Counted from the stretch's first letter, positions 11,255 to 22,774 are shown. The stretch is DNA of 64,000 bases from Chara braunii (GCA_003427395.1 BFEA01000222.1:256824-320823); one strand, 5' to 3'. Numbers and translations are program-made. Notes: generated by a model not told the origin, from the sequence alone.

Positions 11255-12425
11255 CACTGTGATTCCGGAAGGTTCGGTCGACAGATCCTTAAACTTAGAG
11301 AGAGGACTTTCAATAGTTGGAGGGCAGGAAGAAAAAGACTCACCGACTTTCTTTACTAACACCATCATAACTTTATGTTCCAACTTTTTCTTTGAAACCA
11401 TCGAACGAAAAACTGGATAACTCGTACAACAAAAAGACAAACAAGAGTCAGAGTCAGACTTATGATATAACTCGATAGGTTTCATTTCAGATTGTGCATC
11501 CTTAAGTTGCACAATCTTACCTTTGAAGTCAATGTCCGGGTTGGCTTCTTCGTGTCAGTCCATACCCAGAATGAGATCAAAGGGCAAATTATTTTCAACT
11601 AGGAAGGATAACTCATGCGTAATCTTCTTCCATTCTCTAGTTCTAAACTAACACTTAATACGATCAACATATGGGGAGAAAGTGATCGTACTCTTGTCCG
11701 CTAATATAGACGTGGTAGGTCGAGACAAGTCTTTTACCTGTGTAGCATCGTGTTCGGGTTCGGTGACCGAACCCGAACGTTCGGGACCGAACGCGAACGA
11801 GCGCCGAAACTCTCTGAACGCGAACATAAAAAAAAAAAACAAAAAAAAAAAAATGTTCTCCAAAAAACCTGACGAAAATATATGTTATGTGAAATACTAA
11901 TACAAACAACTTTTGCCTTGAGGTATGGTCAAATTCGTAACCAAACTCGAGTTAAAAATCAAAAACCAAAAAAAAAGTTTTTTATTTTTATTTTTTTTTA
12001 ATATGTTCGGCCGAACACGTTCGGGTGGCGTTCGACCGAACACCCGAACATGTTCGGACGTTCATATTCGGTGTGCTACAGAGTCTTTTATCTTCATTTC
12101 GAGATGCAACTTGCGGATTGCTTTCTCGGATATGTAGGACCTCGTCGATCCGGGGTCTTACAACGCACCTACTCGTGTTCATGCGATTTCAACATCTGCA
12201 AACAACAATTCACCCTTAGATTTTGCTTTTCGAGCCCATGAGCTACGTAAGGCTAGCAATTCATTACCTAGCTCATCAAGGGAGTCATCCAGAGAAACAG
12301 AACATAAGACAATGTCAGGGCGGTCTGGATGATGGGCTAAGGAAGAATCATCCTCTGCCATATGAGAAGAAAGGCAGGAAGGGTTCGTAGGCGCCTTACC
12401 TATCTGTTCGTCCTTACCCTTTATC
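11254..12425 (-). pseudogene. Retropepsin and linker of a gypsy element, disrupted
   Basis: In transcription order, an acidic linker segment (DEL/DDSLDELGNELL, 12179-12361) precedes the protease. Its active-site region (12129-12166) reads DPGSTRSYIS with a stop just before the Asp, so the canonical Ser/Thr of the D-S/T-G triad is replaced by Pro. The flap-side LADKSTITF region (about 11670-11720) follows, then FDLILGMD, a stop (TGA, 11555-11557) and HEEANPDIDFKGKIVQL, typical of the retropepsin C-terminus. About 100 linker codons lead to 11254, where the frame is cut by the LTR end described above. Reverse transcriptase is absent. The protease is split by the insertion at 11737-12081. It continues from gag (12425-14363) after a frameshift. 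Confidence 0.8.
11737..12081. mobile_element. 345-bp inverted-repeat (MITE-like) insertion with 9-bp target duplication
   Basis: Direct repeats AGTCTTTTA occupy 11728-11736 and 12082-12090. The insert begins CCTGTGTAGCA and ends TGTGCTACAG, imperfect terminal inverted repeats. Both subterminal parts carry palindromic clusters of TTCGG/CCGAA words (about 11751-11815 and 12003-12070), and the centre is A/T-rich. Taking out the insert plus one repeat restores a continuous protease frame, so it inserted into an already coding element. An 8-9 bp duplication suggests a hAT- or Mutator-type non-autonomous element; the superfamily is not settled. Confidence 0.75.
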
Positions 12426-14363
12426 TCAGTAGGAGCAGATGCTACTCTTATTGGCTCGCGCTTTTGGGTTCCTGATCATAGGGCAATATGCGATCACATG
12501 TCCCGGTGTGCCGCATTTAAGACATTGTGCATTGTCCATGCGCTGCTGCCAAGTCTCACGAGTCATCCCCGTCTTCAGCCAAGGCTTCCCTTCGGCAATG
12601 CTACGGTGTCATGGAAACGCGCGCGGTTTCTTCCTTATCGAATTTCTAGGTGGCCCTCCCTTGGTGGCCACAACAACAGTGACTTCCCCCTTCTCAGAGT
12701 CACTGTTGTTATCCTTTTCATTCCTATCTTCTATTGGTCACTTTTCCACTGTGTCATCATCGAAGACAACAAGGGTGTGGTCCTGGCGCTTTTGTCGCCA
12801 AAGAATTCGTTTCCCATTGTACGTCCTTCGTCGTCCTCCTCCTCCTCCAGACTTAACTACGGTTGCATAAGAGTTTTTGACTTGAGAAGTCATTTGCTCC
12901 CTTTGCAGAGCAAGATCGCGAAATTGCCTATAATTATACTGACCCGACTTTGCTTCGGCCACCAGGTGTCCCCGGATGGGCTCAGGCAACGCGCGAGAGT
13001 AGATATACAACACTTGGTTGTCTTGCAGGTTCAATCCTGGAACCTGCAGCAAACGATTAACTTCGCAGGACAGAGCCTCGATCGACGTCCAATGTTTTTG
13101 ACCAATCGTTGTTAATTGGTCAAATGCCTTGTCGGTCGTTGTCTTGTCGAGGAAACGGTTCTTGATCTTGGCCAAGAATTGTTTCAAGGTCAAGGTCTTT
13201 GCCCACTCGCCAATGTCTTCGAACCCCGCGGCGTTGGCCTCAACCAACACCCATTGTTTGGCCTCACCTCCCATACAAGAGGTGGTGAACGCAAGTTGGG
13301 AGTCCGGTTCGACCGGAGCAGTGCCAACATACGTTTGGATTTCAGCAATCCAAAGCAACAGACTCTCATCTTTCTTATTACTAAACGTGAAAGGCAATTT
13401 CATTTTCACTTTCTCTTTCTTCTTTGGCTTCTCCGGTTCTGCACTTGTCTTACCCGGAGTTGTCGAAGAATGCGACTTGGGAGGAGACGAATGAGAGGAG
13501 TTAGACGGAGAGGATGGTGGACTTGGTGGTCCATTCCCATTGGTCGATGTCTTAATTGTTGGACCAGCAGACTTCATGGCATCTCCCATCAACTTCTTTA
13601 CTTCTTTCTTGTCTTCTTTTCCTTTTTGTCTATCTTTTTCCTTACCCTCTGTCTGATTCTTTCCTTTCACAATGTTTGGGATGATTCGTAGTCCTACAAC
13701 AATCTCATCTAATTGAGTTTGTTGTCTGTTAATTTTCTCTTCCAAGAAGGTAAGGTAGGTCATAACGTGAGACAACATTTGAGACATGTCTGCCTTCTCT
13801 CCGGTTTTTGTTCCAATCACCTGTCTAATTTCTTTAACTTTCTGTCCTCTTCTTTGTTCCTGTTCTCTTCTTCTGGACAACTCTTCCTTCTTTCTTTCTT
13901 CTGCGGTCAGTGTTTCTTTCAACTGCTGGATGTTTGCATCGATCGTAGCCTCGCTTACTTCTGGCTTAGTCTCACCTTTACGAGTCAATTCCATTAGTTC
14001 TTCATGCTGTTTCAAGGCAAACTGGTCCAGCGCCTGTCGACACTGGGCAACCAGTTTGGAGACTTCGGTCCCGGTTGCCACAACCTCCACAGTTGTGATA
14101 AATTTCTTCAGACGGTCTTCAACCGTCTTCAAATCAAACCTATCACGGATGCGTTGTTCAGCATCCGGTCCGGATAGATGTATTTTGGTCAACAGATGGT
14201 TCTACAAAACCAACAGTTCTTGTTTCTTATTCTCAGCCTGCATCCGAGTCTTAGGCTCAGATGGTCCTTCGCCCACGGAGAACGTGATTGGAATAGGAAA
14301 CAAGAATGTGGTCACAAACCTCGTCAGAATAGACTTTTGCAAACATTTCCAGAAGTGAGACAT
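12426..14363 (-). pseudogene. gag of a Ty3/gypsy element (coiled coil, gag domain, CCHC knuckle)
   Basis: The frame starts at an ATG at 14363 and runs to the zinc knuckle. Features in order: an N-terminal region, then a Glu/Lys/Arg-rich coiled coil (about residues 90-180), a short hydrophobic segment, a Pro/Ser-rich spacer, and the retrotransposon gag domain (about residues 320-480, with LLLWIAEIQTYVG, AKQWVLVEA, FLAKIKNRF and ALPEPIRGHLV). Last comes CLKCGTPGHVIAYC at about 12481-12522, a perfect CX2CX4HX4C. Stops break it at 14202-14204 (TAG), 12738-12740 (TGA) and 12723-12725 (TAG), and a frameshift follows the knuckle at about 12465. The protein would form the virus-like particle and bind genomic RNA. 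It shares an upstream leader and an initiator-Met primer site with the region at 15424. The annotation is firm; the element is dead. Confidence 0.88.
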
Positions 14364-15423
14364 CTTTGGAGGACAAAAACAAGAAAATTCGTTGGCCAGG
14401 TTGGTCTACCGCAAAATAAATATAAGAGAATAATTTAACGGTCACCCGAACCAAACACTATCTGAACAGAAAGATTTAATAACAAGGAACACAATTTTTT
14501 ATTAATTCTGATTGATGTTCTATTTTCAATGTGATGACGTTCTATTCTATTTCAGGTACCGCGACTCAGGCCAGCATGAGCATCAACACACACAAGTAAG
14601 TACACAGGCACACAACACAGCACAAGACGAAAGGTAAGTCCGCCAACAAAATCACAACAATAGTTAGCGTTCTTCCCCTGCTGCTGCTTCTTCTTCAGTC
14701 CTGTGTGATCAGCACCCTATCTGGCGTCTGGCACCACAGCCAGTCAGTCTTCTAGCCGTGCCGCTTCAGTCATCAGAATGCAACTCTTACTTAGGCACAA
14801 CCGTGCCTGCCACATGTCACCCCTGGCATGCCAACTCAGCAACTCGAAGAGTATGCCACATCAGCATGTCCAATCCAATCAAGGCCAGCAATGGGGTGCA
14901 CGTCAGCAATGTGCGTCGATGTCGTCGTCGAGTAAGTCACGTTCCTGCCTGCCACGTGTATCCCTGGTGTGCCAACACAGCAGCGCCCTTAGTCTGCCAC
15001 GTCAGCACGATAGTCCAATCAGCATCATCAGTGGGATACACGTCAGGAGCGATACTAGCGTGTCGTACAATGCCACGTCAGCCAGGTAATGGAGTGCCAC
15101 GTCAAACAATGCTGCGTCAGCCTGAAGCTACTCACCACAATAGTCGAGTGGTGAGTCAGCAATGCCACGTCAGCACTCCTCCACAACCTCTGGCCACGTC
15201 AGCAATGCATCCCGATCGCAGATGCGATCGCAGATGCGATCGATCGGGATCTGGATCGCAGCGCGATCCTGTTGGACTTCCCCTGTCGGGATACCAATGC
15301 CATGTCAGCACCTGGCGTGCGCTGTCCCTCCCTCGTCCACGTCAGCTCCTCTGTTGTAGGCGTCACCACTTTTTCATCATCGTCGTACAAGTCATCGTCG
15401 TCAGTCACATCATCGGAAGTACA
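14364..15423 (-). other. 5' leader of the gag-protease element
   Basis: Non-coding sequence lies between the primer-binding site and gag. It is rich in GCCACGTCAGC-type words (see the motif array) and contains a short tandem of GATGCGATCGCA at about 15210-15260. Confidence 0.55.
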
Positions 15424-16080
15424 GCTCTGATACCAATTTGCAATGAACCCAGATCGTGAAGACACTTGTCAACAATGCAAGCCCAGATAGATATCAACCT
15501 GCTGCTGATCGTCAATAATCATAATCGTGTCCAGATAGATGAGATGGGGAAACATACACAGACGAAAGAGAGAGAAGGGAGAATAGACTTAGAGTGGAGA
15601 AGAAAACAATGCCCACTTATGCTTCGGGCTCCCTCCTCGATTGCACCTCAATAATCAATAGTCCGAACACAAATCTGAAGTTCTATCTCAATGTGCCACG
15701 TGGCACGTCAACCTGTCGTCATCAGCGAGCTGGAGCAATGTCGTCGAGAGACCAGGTACGTATCTACAATCGCCCCACAGTCTTGATCTCCATCCAAGTG
15801 ACGATGAGTCAGAACAGCAATATCAGTCACGTAGCCCCGCCACGTCAGCAAGAGTACATGTGGCAGCAGCCACATCAGCGGCGGCACGTGGCAGCTGCCA
15901 TGTCAGCATGCGCAGAAGACAATTGCCAGCCAGCCACCATGCCGAGCCGGCAGCGCGCCGCCGTATTCGCTCAAGTGCCAGCGTATTGCCAGCGTCCAGC
16001 CAGCGTCGCAGCGTTGCACTAGCGTCGAAGTCAACACGTGAAGTCAGCATTGACGCAAGACAGAATGAATGTCAAAGTCA
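14800..16080. promoter_or_regulatory. Array of GCCACGTCAGC-type (bZIP-like) motifs
   Basis: Around 16-20 occurrences of GCCACGTCAGC or one-mismatch forms are scattered at irregular spacing, for example near 14848, 14884, 14995, 15072, 15096, 15163, 15193, 15299, 15336, 15694, 15840, 15871, 15899 and 16035. CCACGTCA/TGACGTGG is a known plant bZIP target (hexamer, G/C-hybrid and unfolded-protein-response boxes). Binding is inferred. The array spans the leader and the LTR end of the gag-protease element. Confidence 0.5.
15424..15436 (-). other. Primer-binding site, initiator-Met tRNA
   Basis: On the minus strand the sequence is TTGGTATCAGAGC, which contains the standard plant retrotransposon primer site complementary to the 3' end of initiator tRNA-Met. 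The minus-strand sequence just before it ends TTGCA, a canonical LTR terminus, two bases upstream. It sets the orientation and the leader of the gag gene ending at 12426. Confidence 0.85.
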
Positions 16081-17150
16081 GGAAGTCAGCGCTTAACTAG
16101 CATTGACGCGGGGTCTGGACCCCGGATGCTGCATCCCTCAGCCGTCCAGATCTCGATGCAAATATCGGCCCAGATTGACCTGAAACTGAATTCCTTCTGG
16201 CCGCGATGCTGTCTGGGTACCTGCGCACAACAAGTGAGTGTATCCGACCAAGGGCCTGGGCGTGGTACCTTTGACAGTTGACTTAGACTTTTGACTTTTC
16301 CTAGGCAGTGCGTGGTCACACTGCCTGGCACAGGCCGAGTTTGGCCTGCGTCGTCTGGGCTCCATTTCGGGGGCCCAGACCGCTGCAGAACACGGGTTTA
16401 CTGCAGTATAAACAATTAGCTCTCAGAGCTGTGGAGTTGGAGAAGACTGAGGTGACAGTGAGTCATTGTTGTCTAGCACCATCATACATCACTAGAGGAA
16501 GGGCCTACAATGGAATGCTTGGTGATGGTTAAGAACCACCAGCGACGAGGTGGTTATGGAAGTCCTTGAGCTTCGTGGTTGAAGCAAGGGTGACATGCCG
16601 AATAAGATACAAGGCTAACCATCCTTGATGCCAAGCCGACAATCTCCTGGGTGTGCTTATCTCCCTGTGTATATGTACAGCCGCCATGCTGATGTCAGCA
16701 TACTACTGCTCCAAATAAGACCCTTATATGACATCAGTAAGACAGAAGAAACTAAAGATGAACTTCCTCTAATTTCTTCTCCGACAAGGATGGAGAACAA
16801 ACACCACAAATTATTACGAATTTCCAGAATCTCAAGCACTTCCACTCATCATCTCACTTACACACTTGATTGAGATGAGATCACACTGGACTTCAACTCC
16901 ACAGAATATCGGAATTGAAATAGTCACATACGAAATAGTTGATGAGACCAGAAAAAGGTGATGGATAGTTGAAGGCCCGGCCTCCCTGCACAATATGCAA
17001 CAATTGGCTCGAGAAACCGTCCAGTGAACAGGCTGCACTCTCTCTCTCCTTGAGCAGTGCTGAAAGTAGCACCTCTCTAGTCTCACCAAGCAGCAAAATT
17101 ATCACGAATGAATTTCTGAATGAGGGCTTTGCCCCAACTCGTCACTTTTG
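15439..17150 (-). mobile_element. Probable 5' LTR of the gag-protease element
   Basis: The LTR 3' end is fixed at 15439 by the primer site. The 5' boundary is uncertain because no second LTR is present; about 17150 is a guess based on a change in sequence character. A minus-strand TATA-like CATATAAG lies near 16718. A plus-strand TATAAA near 16406 and a cluster of TTGAC words (16270-16300) are also present. Confidence 0.45.
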
Positions 17151-17331
17151 AGGAGCAGCTGTTCGCCTAGGCCTAGTGTCCGCCTACCAAAAGAAAAGCC
17201 TAAAACTACCAGCCAAAAAGATCCTACCACTATGTTAGGCAATTAGGGACTGTACACACAGGTCTAGGGCTCAAAACTCATCTCATTCAGAACAATAGAA
17301 AAAAAGAAACCAAAACAACTGTTCATGTAAG

Positions 17332-17566
17332 TGGCCTGTGGCTCAGTGATTAGGGCACCAGTTGTCAATGCGCATTGTGGTCTGAGGTTGCGGATTCAAA
17401 ACTCCGCAGATCTGCACAGAGACACCGGCGGGCGTTTGCATAACGGCACTTGCATGACCCCTTGGGCTGATGTAGGTAAGCTATTACAGACGCTGCCTGT
17501 GCACCACCCAAGGGATTGTCCATGGTGTTGTACGTTGGGTCTAGACTATGATTGGTTTGCTGGTCA
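17332..17566 (+). repeat. tRNA-derived SINE, copy 1
   Basis: The head carries RNA polymerase III internal promoter boxes: A box TGGCTCAGTG at 17339 and B box GGATTCAAAACTCC at 17392. The body of about 160 bases aligns with the copy at 24063-24302 on the other strand, sharing ATGCGCATTGTGG, GACACCGGC, CCCCTTGGGCTGA, TATTACAGAC and GGATTGTCCATGGTGTTGTA. Mobilisation by a LINE partner is family knowledge; no LINE is visible in the window. Confidence 0.72.
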
Positions 17567-17642
17567 TTCTTGGTCCATGGTTTGTTCTGATAATTGTGCA
17601 GTTGTTTCCCTGTCTCGTACAGCGCATCAACCAGACTAGTTG

Positions 17643-17705
17643 TCACGGTAGCTCAGTAGGTTTGAGTTGAGGATTGTACGAAAGAGGTTGACGGTTCAAA
17701 ATTGG
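17643..17705 (+). repeat. Second tRNA-like head (A and B boxes)
   Basis: An A box (GGTAGCTCAGTAGG, about 17648) and a B box (GACGGTTCAAAATTGG, about 17688) stand in tRNA-like spacing about 75 bases after the SINE body. It differs from the first head, so it is either another SINE family or a tRNA pseudogene. It does not fold into a clean cloverleaf by eye. Confidence 0.5.
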
Positions 17706-17759
17706 ATCATATTGAACTAAGCGATATACAAAGTGTTGTTATCTATGCTCCTTGTCCAT

Positions 17760-18140
17760 GGTCACGGGTATCTTGGTGTCCAGGTATTCGTCCTGGGTTT
17801 AGTTGTGGCTGGCATCGCACTTACCTTAGTACGGGCTTGTCAGGGTGCTGGAACATGTTCCGTGTATTAGCTTTGGATTCAGTTGAGGCTGGCAGTTACC
17901 TTAGTACGGACTTATCGGGGACTGGAACGGGCTTTAGGTGCTGGATTTGGGGGGTCGAGTCGTGGTTGATATAGAAGCTACCTTGGTACAGACGTATTGG
18001 GGTACCGGAACAGCTACTGGTCCAGGGGGTTCTAGTTGTGTGGCTGCCATAGCTGTCACCTTAGTACAGACTTATTGAGGCACCGGAACGGGCTCCAGGT
18101 ACTGGTCCAGGGTCCAAGTAGTGTGGCTGCTGGAAGTTTC
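17760..18140 (+). repeat. Minisatellite, about 78-bp unit, four degenerate copies
   Basis: Units are marked by acCTTaGTACgGaCTTaTcGGGgcaCtGGAACgGGCT followed by a GGT-CTGG...GTTGTGGCTGGCA tail, near 17819, 17890, 17970 and 18058. No coding content. Confidence 0.6.
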
Positions 18141-18189
18141 TACAAGGGAACAGAGGATCTTCAGCTCTCTGTCTCATACTACAACTTGC

Positions 18190-18335
18190 CTAGTAACTGG
18201 GCTATCACTTGGGATATCAACTCATCTATCAACTAGGACATCAACTTGCATATCAACTAGGGGTATCGATCCCCCTATCAACTAGGCTATCAATTAGGCT
18301 ATCTACCAGGCTATCAACTGGGCTATGAACTACGA
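18190..18335 (+). repeat. 12-bp minisatellite (GGCTATCAACTA type)
   Basis: Consecutive dodecamers GGCTATCAATTA, GGCTATCTACCA, GGCTATCAACTG and GGCTATGAACTA occur near 18290-18335, preceded by looser relatives (TATCAACTAGG). Nothing else is visible from here to the chromodomain at 18859, apart from an A-rich run at 18705-18740. Confidence 0.6.
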
Positions 18336-20729
18336 TCTTAAGTCTTGTGTGCCAGATGGGAGTCGCTGTGCACCCTCATGAAGACCTGTAGTAGCATGTT
18401 CATACCTAGGTCCTGAAGTCCCTGTGCAATCGGGCTTGCACAGCATCTGCTTTAACCGAGGCTGAGCAGGGGGTAGGGGTCTCTGCTTATAGCCCGGGTG
18501 CCTGCAACCGCTGTCTTGTCAGGTCACCCCACCAACATGATGATGGGTGATGATCCTGGGTGGTTAACACTAGGGTAGGACAGCGGGGGTGGGGTTGCAC
18601 CAGGGTGGATGGGGTCTTCAGAGAGGTTCACCTGGACAACCGAATGGCCGATTACTTTGAGTAACTGTCATCTGTCTAGTATTCCACCTCTGCAACCTGG
18701 GCTTCAAAAAATAAAAAATAAATAAAAAATCATACTTCGTTTTGTCCCAGTTTCAAATCCAGGCAAGAACAAAAATAATAGAAACTTAAAATACAACAGA
18801 TAATTGGGCAGATTGTGGATTCAAATCCCGCAATCCCCAACAATCCTCCCCCGTCAGTTCAAAGTCCACTGAGAACATTACAAGCTCCAACTGCAAAGGG
18901 GTTCTGCATTTGCAGAGAAAACAAAACAAGAATTATAGAAAGTGGAAAAGTACACTGGAGTCTATGCAAATTGCAGGCTCCAGAATCAACCGCTGCGTTT
19001 ACTCTTCCATAGTTGCCTCTCGTACTGAGCAACATCTGAGGTGTCGTCTTCGCTAGCTCAGTGCAATCGATCCATTCGTCCTCCTCATCATCAGGGTGGT
19101 AGTCAAATTTGACCCTGTAGATGATGCTGGGTCTTCCTCTTTGCTGTTGCACCAGCCTTTGCTCCATGATTCTATCAATGTCCGCATATCCATCCATGAT
19201 TCCATGGTGGGAGGATGCATCTTCCTCCTGCCTGCAAGTTATGAGGCCGTGAAGGCATCAATTTGGAGGCATGAACACAGGATAAGTCTTTAGATGCGGA
19301 GGTATGTCCACAAGGTAAGAAGGTCCATCTGGATCATCACCAACAACATGCAATATCTCCTAAGCTCCGTACCACTTAGGCAACAATTTTCTGCAAACTC
19401 CTTCAACTACAAACACATCCATGCTCACCCATACAGAGTCTCCGTCCTTGAAGGTAGAAAAGGGCGGCGATGCTTATTGGCTTGATCAGCCAGCGCCTGT
19501 TGTGCCTTCTGCATACTCTTGATCGCTTGTTGGAGTTCTTCAGCAAACTGTATGGTCCAGCAGGGTGCTTGAGCTGTTTGTCTGGGACCAGAAAGTCCAC
19601 AGGCATGCGAGGATTCCATCCATGTTGCAGTTCAGCAGGGTGCACGTAACTGCTGTAAATACGTGCTACCTTCGCCAAGTGTAAGTCCCAATCAATCTGA
19701 TCAGGTCGTATCAGATACGATCTTGTTCATTCACTCGGTCTGACCATCACGCTCCGGGTGGTGGGCTGAACTCATATTGAGTTTGGTGTTGATGGAGTCA
19801 ATCAGATTCTGCCATAATTTTCTCATGAGTCGAGTGTTTCTGTCACTGTCAATGTCTGAGGGAAATCCAAAATCCCAAGCCCAATTATCAGCGAAGAGGC
19901 GAGCAATCTCGTTTGTTGTGGTAGTCTTCTTCATAGGTATAAACCTCAACGAAGATAGCGTCATTCTTCCGCTTGGTCTCTAGAAAGCCTACCATGAAGT
20001 CCTTAGAGATGGATTTGCCTGGTCTTTGAGGGATCGGGGGGTGACTTCAGAAGACCATATGGTCTTTGCACTCTTCCCTTCGACCATTGACATATAGTAC
20101 AAACTCTTCACGTATTATATGGCATCATTTCTCATTGTGGGCTAATAGATAAGCTCGAGAAGTCACAGGTTTGTTTTCTTGAAGCCAAAGTGACCTTGAG
20201 CATCATGACACTCTCCTAATATATCGAGCTGCAAGTGTCTGTCCGCTGGAACACAGCCGCACACCCCTCTGCTTTCTACGTAAAGCAGTCTCCTCGACAT
20301 AGTATAACCGGAAACACGATTGGGGTCTCCTTCAAAGTCTGCAATTATTTGGCTATTGACATGGTCTTTTGAATACGCTGTTGCGATCCTGTCCACCAAC
20401 TTATCACTCACATTCATTTTCGACAAGATTGCTGCAAAATGATCTTACCGCCGTGATAATGCGTTGGCCACCCGATTGTACCTAGCCTTCTTATGCTTCA
20501 AGTTGAAGCATAGATGTGTATAATATTTGACCATCTCACAAGCTTATCTGAAAGTTTGGTTGCGTCTTCAACCATTGCTGTGTTTGGTGATCAGAATATA
20601 ACTGAAAAGGTTTGCCCAACAGATAATGCCTCCATGTTCGAAGAGTATGGTAAAGGGCATAGAGCTCCCTCCCGTAGGTACTATGACAACTCAATTTGAC
20701 AGCATGCACTTTGAAACATATTCCACTGT

Positions 20730-20892
20730 CTTAAACCACCAGTACTTCCTAAAGTCGTGCCCGTTAACAAACCACAATTTTAGGAAACGTACGGGCCACT
20801 ACAGAAGTGCCCAAATTCATCCGACTAGAAACGTTTCTACTTTTTTTTTTTTTTCCGTGCCCGATAGTTGGGCCAAGTACTGGTGGTTTAAG
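20730..20892. mobile_element. 163-bp MITE with perfect 18-bp terminal inverted repeats
   Basis: CTTAAACCACCAGTACTT (20730-20747) is repeated exactly in inverse at 20875-20892. The interior is short and holds a T14-15 run. Removing the insert leaves CTTAAG and rejoins the RNase H frame of the host pol (…GLK/TVEYVSK…). The palindromic target means the duplication could be TTAA (piggyBac-like) or TA (Tc1/mariner-like). Confidence 0.82.
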
Positions 20893-21395
20893 CCCATGTC
20901 AGATCATCCTGTTGCAGCACTGCCCCAATCCCATGTTGATTGGCATCTGTTGTCAACACAAATGGCAATGCGGAGTCGACAATCTTCAGGACAAAATAGT
21001 TAATGAGGTTGTCCTTGAGAGTTTGAAAGGCCTCCTCACATTCCTCAGTCCATGAAAAGGGACTATCCGGCCTAGTCAAATTTGTGAGCAGTGCAACAAT
21101 GATGAAGCATCCTTCAATGAGCTTTTTGTAATACTTCACCATCGCCATGAATGGCCGTACGTCCGTAGTTGTTTTAGGTCTTGGCCAGTTTGCAACTGCT
21201 TACACTTTTATGGCCTCGGCCGCATGCCCTCCGCAACAATAACATGTCCGAAGTAGAGAAGTTCAACCTGCTCCTTTCCAAATTCACTTTTTTTTCCATT
21301 AATCTTGTACTTCCCTTGCCTCAACTTCTCGAACACCAGCCTCGGATGCTCCTCATGCTCCTCGTAAGATTTGCAGAATACAAGGACGTCATCAA

Positions 21396-21566
21396 GGTAA
21401 ACCACCACAAACTGGTTGAGGTATCTCGGCACGCCGTTCATCGCTCACTGGAAGGCTGTCGATGCATTTGTGAGACCAAGGTAAACCACCACAAACTGGT
21501 TGAGGTACTCTCTCGGCAGGTCGTTCATCGCTCGCAAGAAGGCCGTCGGTGCATTTGTGAGACCAA
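21396..21566 (-). repeat. 84-bp tandem duplication inside reverse transcriptase
   Basis: Units start at 21396 and 21480 with the identical 28-base beginning of the FVVVYL complement. The unit is a multiple of three, so the RT frame continues through both. It duplicates the segment from GLTNA to FVVVYL, just before the YLDD catalytic motif. One copy has a stop after AFQ. Confidence 0.75.
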
Positions 21567-22774
21567 ATGACATCACTTTAAACTCGTAGAGTCCAAAGGT
21601 TGTCCTAAACGTCGTCTTATGCTCGTTTGCTGGCTCCACTTCAATCTGCCAATCTGGTGGTAGCCACTGTTCAAATCAATCTTGGAAAATACTTTGCAGC
21701 CTTGCACTCTGTCCAGCAAATCGTCAATCTGAGGTAATGGTTCCACGTTCTTGATGGTAATATTATTCAGACCGGGGTAGTCAATGCACATTCGAACCCC
21801 TCCATCCTTCTTCGGGACAAACAAAATTGGAGCACCATACGGAGAGTTGCTAGGCTTGATCCAATCTTTCTCCTTGAGCTCGAGTAAGCTGCTTTTTGAA
21901 CTCCTCCATATCTGCAGGTGACGTTCTGTACATTCGTCCCTTGGGAGCCACTGCATCAGGCACCAAATGATATGGGTGTCTCCTGCAGATCACGGTATTG
22001 AGACCAACTGCTGGTTCTTTGCGCCCATCCTTTGTTTGAAGGGTCTGCACTTCTGTTTCAATCAACTAGGCAACCTCGAGCCCATCTTTTCCATGTTGCC
22101 GGATGTAGTTAAAAAATCCGGGTATAGACATCCGAAATTTACCGGACTCATATTTGGGAACCCCCTTCGCATAGCCCGGGTATTAGCCCCGCATCCATCC
22201 GAAATCTGCACAGTTTGGCTGGCGCAGAAAGTTGTTGCATTTGCACCCATCGCTGACCCGGGACCATCTCGGAGGGTAAATTGTCCAAGATGTAGATGGA
22301 AATTAAATGCTTCACTTTTCCTTCTTCATCATATGTTATGGGGACATCCCTCACAGACTGAGAGATGCTAACAACATCCTCATTCCCAACAATGACTTCC
22401 ACAGGAACTTCAAGGTCTAGCACCTTCAATTCGAGGTGTAGTCTCTTGATTGCCTTTCGGGAGAGGTAGTTCTTGGAAGAACCATTATCCATTATGACCT
22501 TCACTACTCTCTTGTTCACTACAGCGTTGATGAGGGTAACCTGCTCTAATTCACTGAACTCTTTAACATGTTCTCCAATGAGTCCAACCCTCACCTTCTT
22601 CTTGATAGCAACATGCAAGTACAACAGTTTGTCCACCTCACGTTGTGCTGCAATTTGTTCTGGCAACGGGACACCTCTGGCAAAGATGTAGTGTCGACCG
22701 CTGCTCTCCTTCCTCTTTATCACTCTCGGCCAATGGAGGTTGGGGGAAGAGAGAACATGGCGTTGTCCTGGCAA

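Larger units (their letters stand above)
18859..22774 (-). pseudogene. Chromovirus (Ty3/gypsy) pol: PR-RT-RNaseH-IN-chromodomain, heavily frameshifted
   Basis: Domains occur in normal order on the minus strand. Protease (22148-22774) has MDNGSSKNYLS, so the D-S/T-G triad is D-N-G. Reverse transcriptase (about 21210-22065) has [32 protein letters not shown] and VVVYLDDVLVF. RNase H (about 20450-21148) has LTTDANQHGIGAVL, and the integrase zinc region lies near 20163-20426. The integrase core (19731-20100) has DIDSDRNTRL and HHPERDGQTE. A chromodomain-like end (about 19010-19197) has YRVKFDYHPDDEEDEWIDC. Frames change at least six times. A MITE sits in RNase H and an 84-bp in-frame duplication in RT. 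The chromodomain places it among chromoviruses, whose integrase tail targets chromatin. It is inactive. Confidence 0.88.

Noticed and set aside
17332-17410. Functional tRNA gene
   Set aside because: A and B boxes are present but no clean acceptor or anticodon stem can be paired, and a second copy continues into a shared SINE body.
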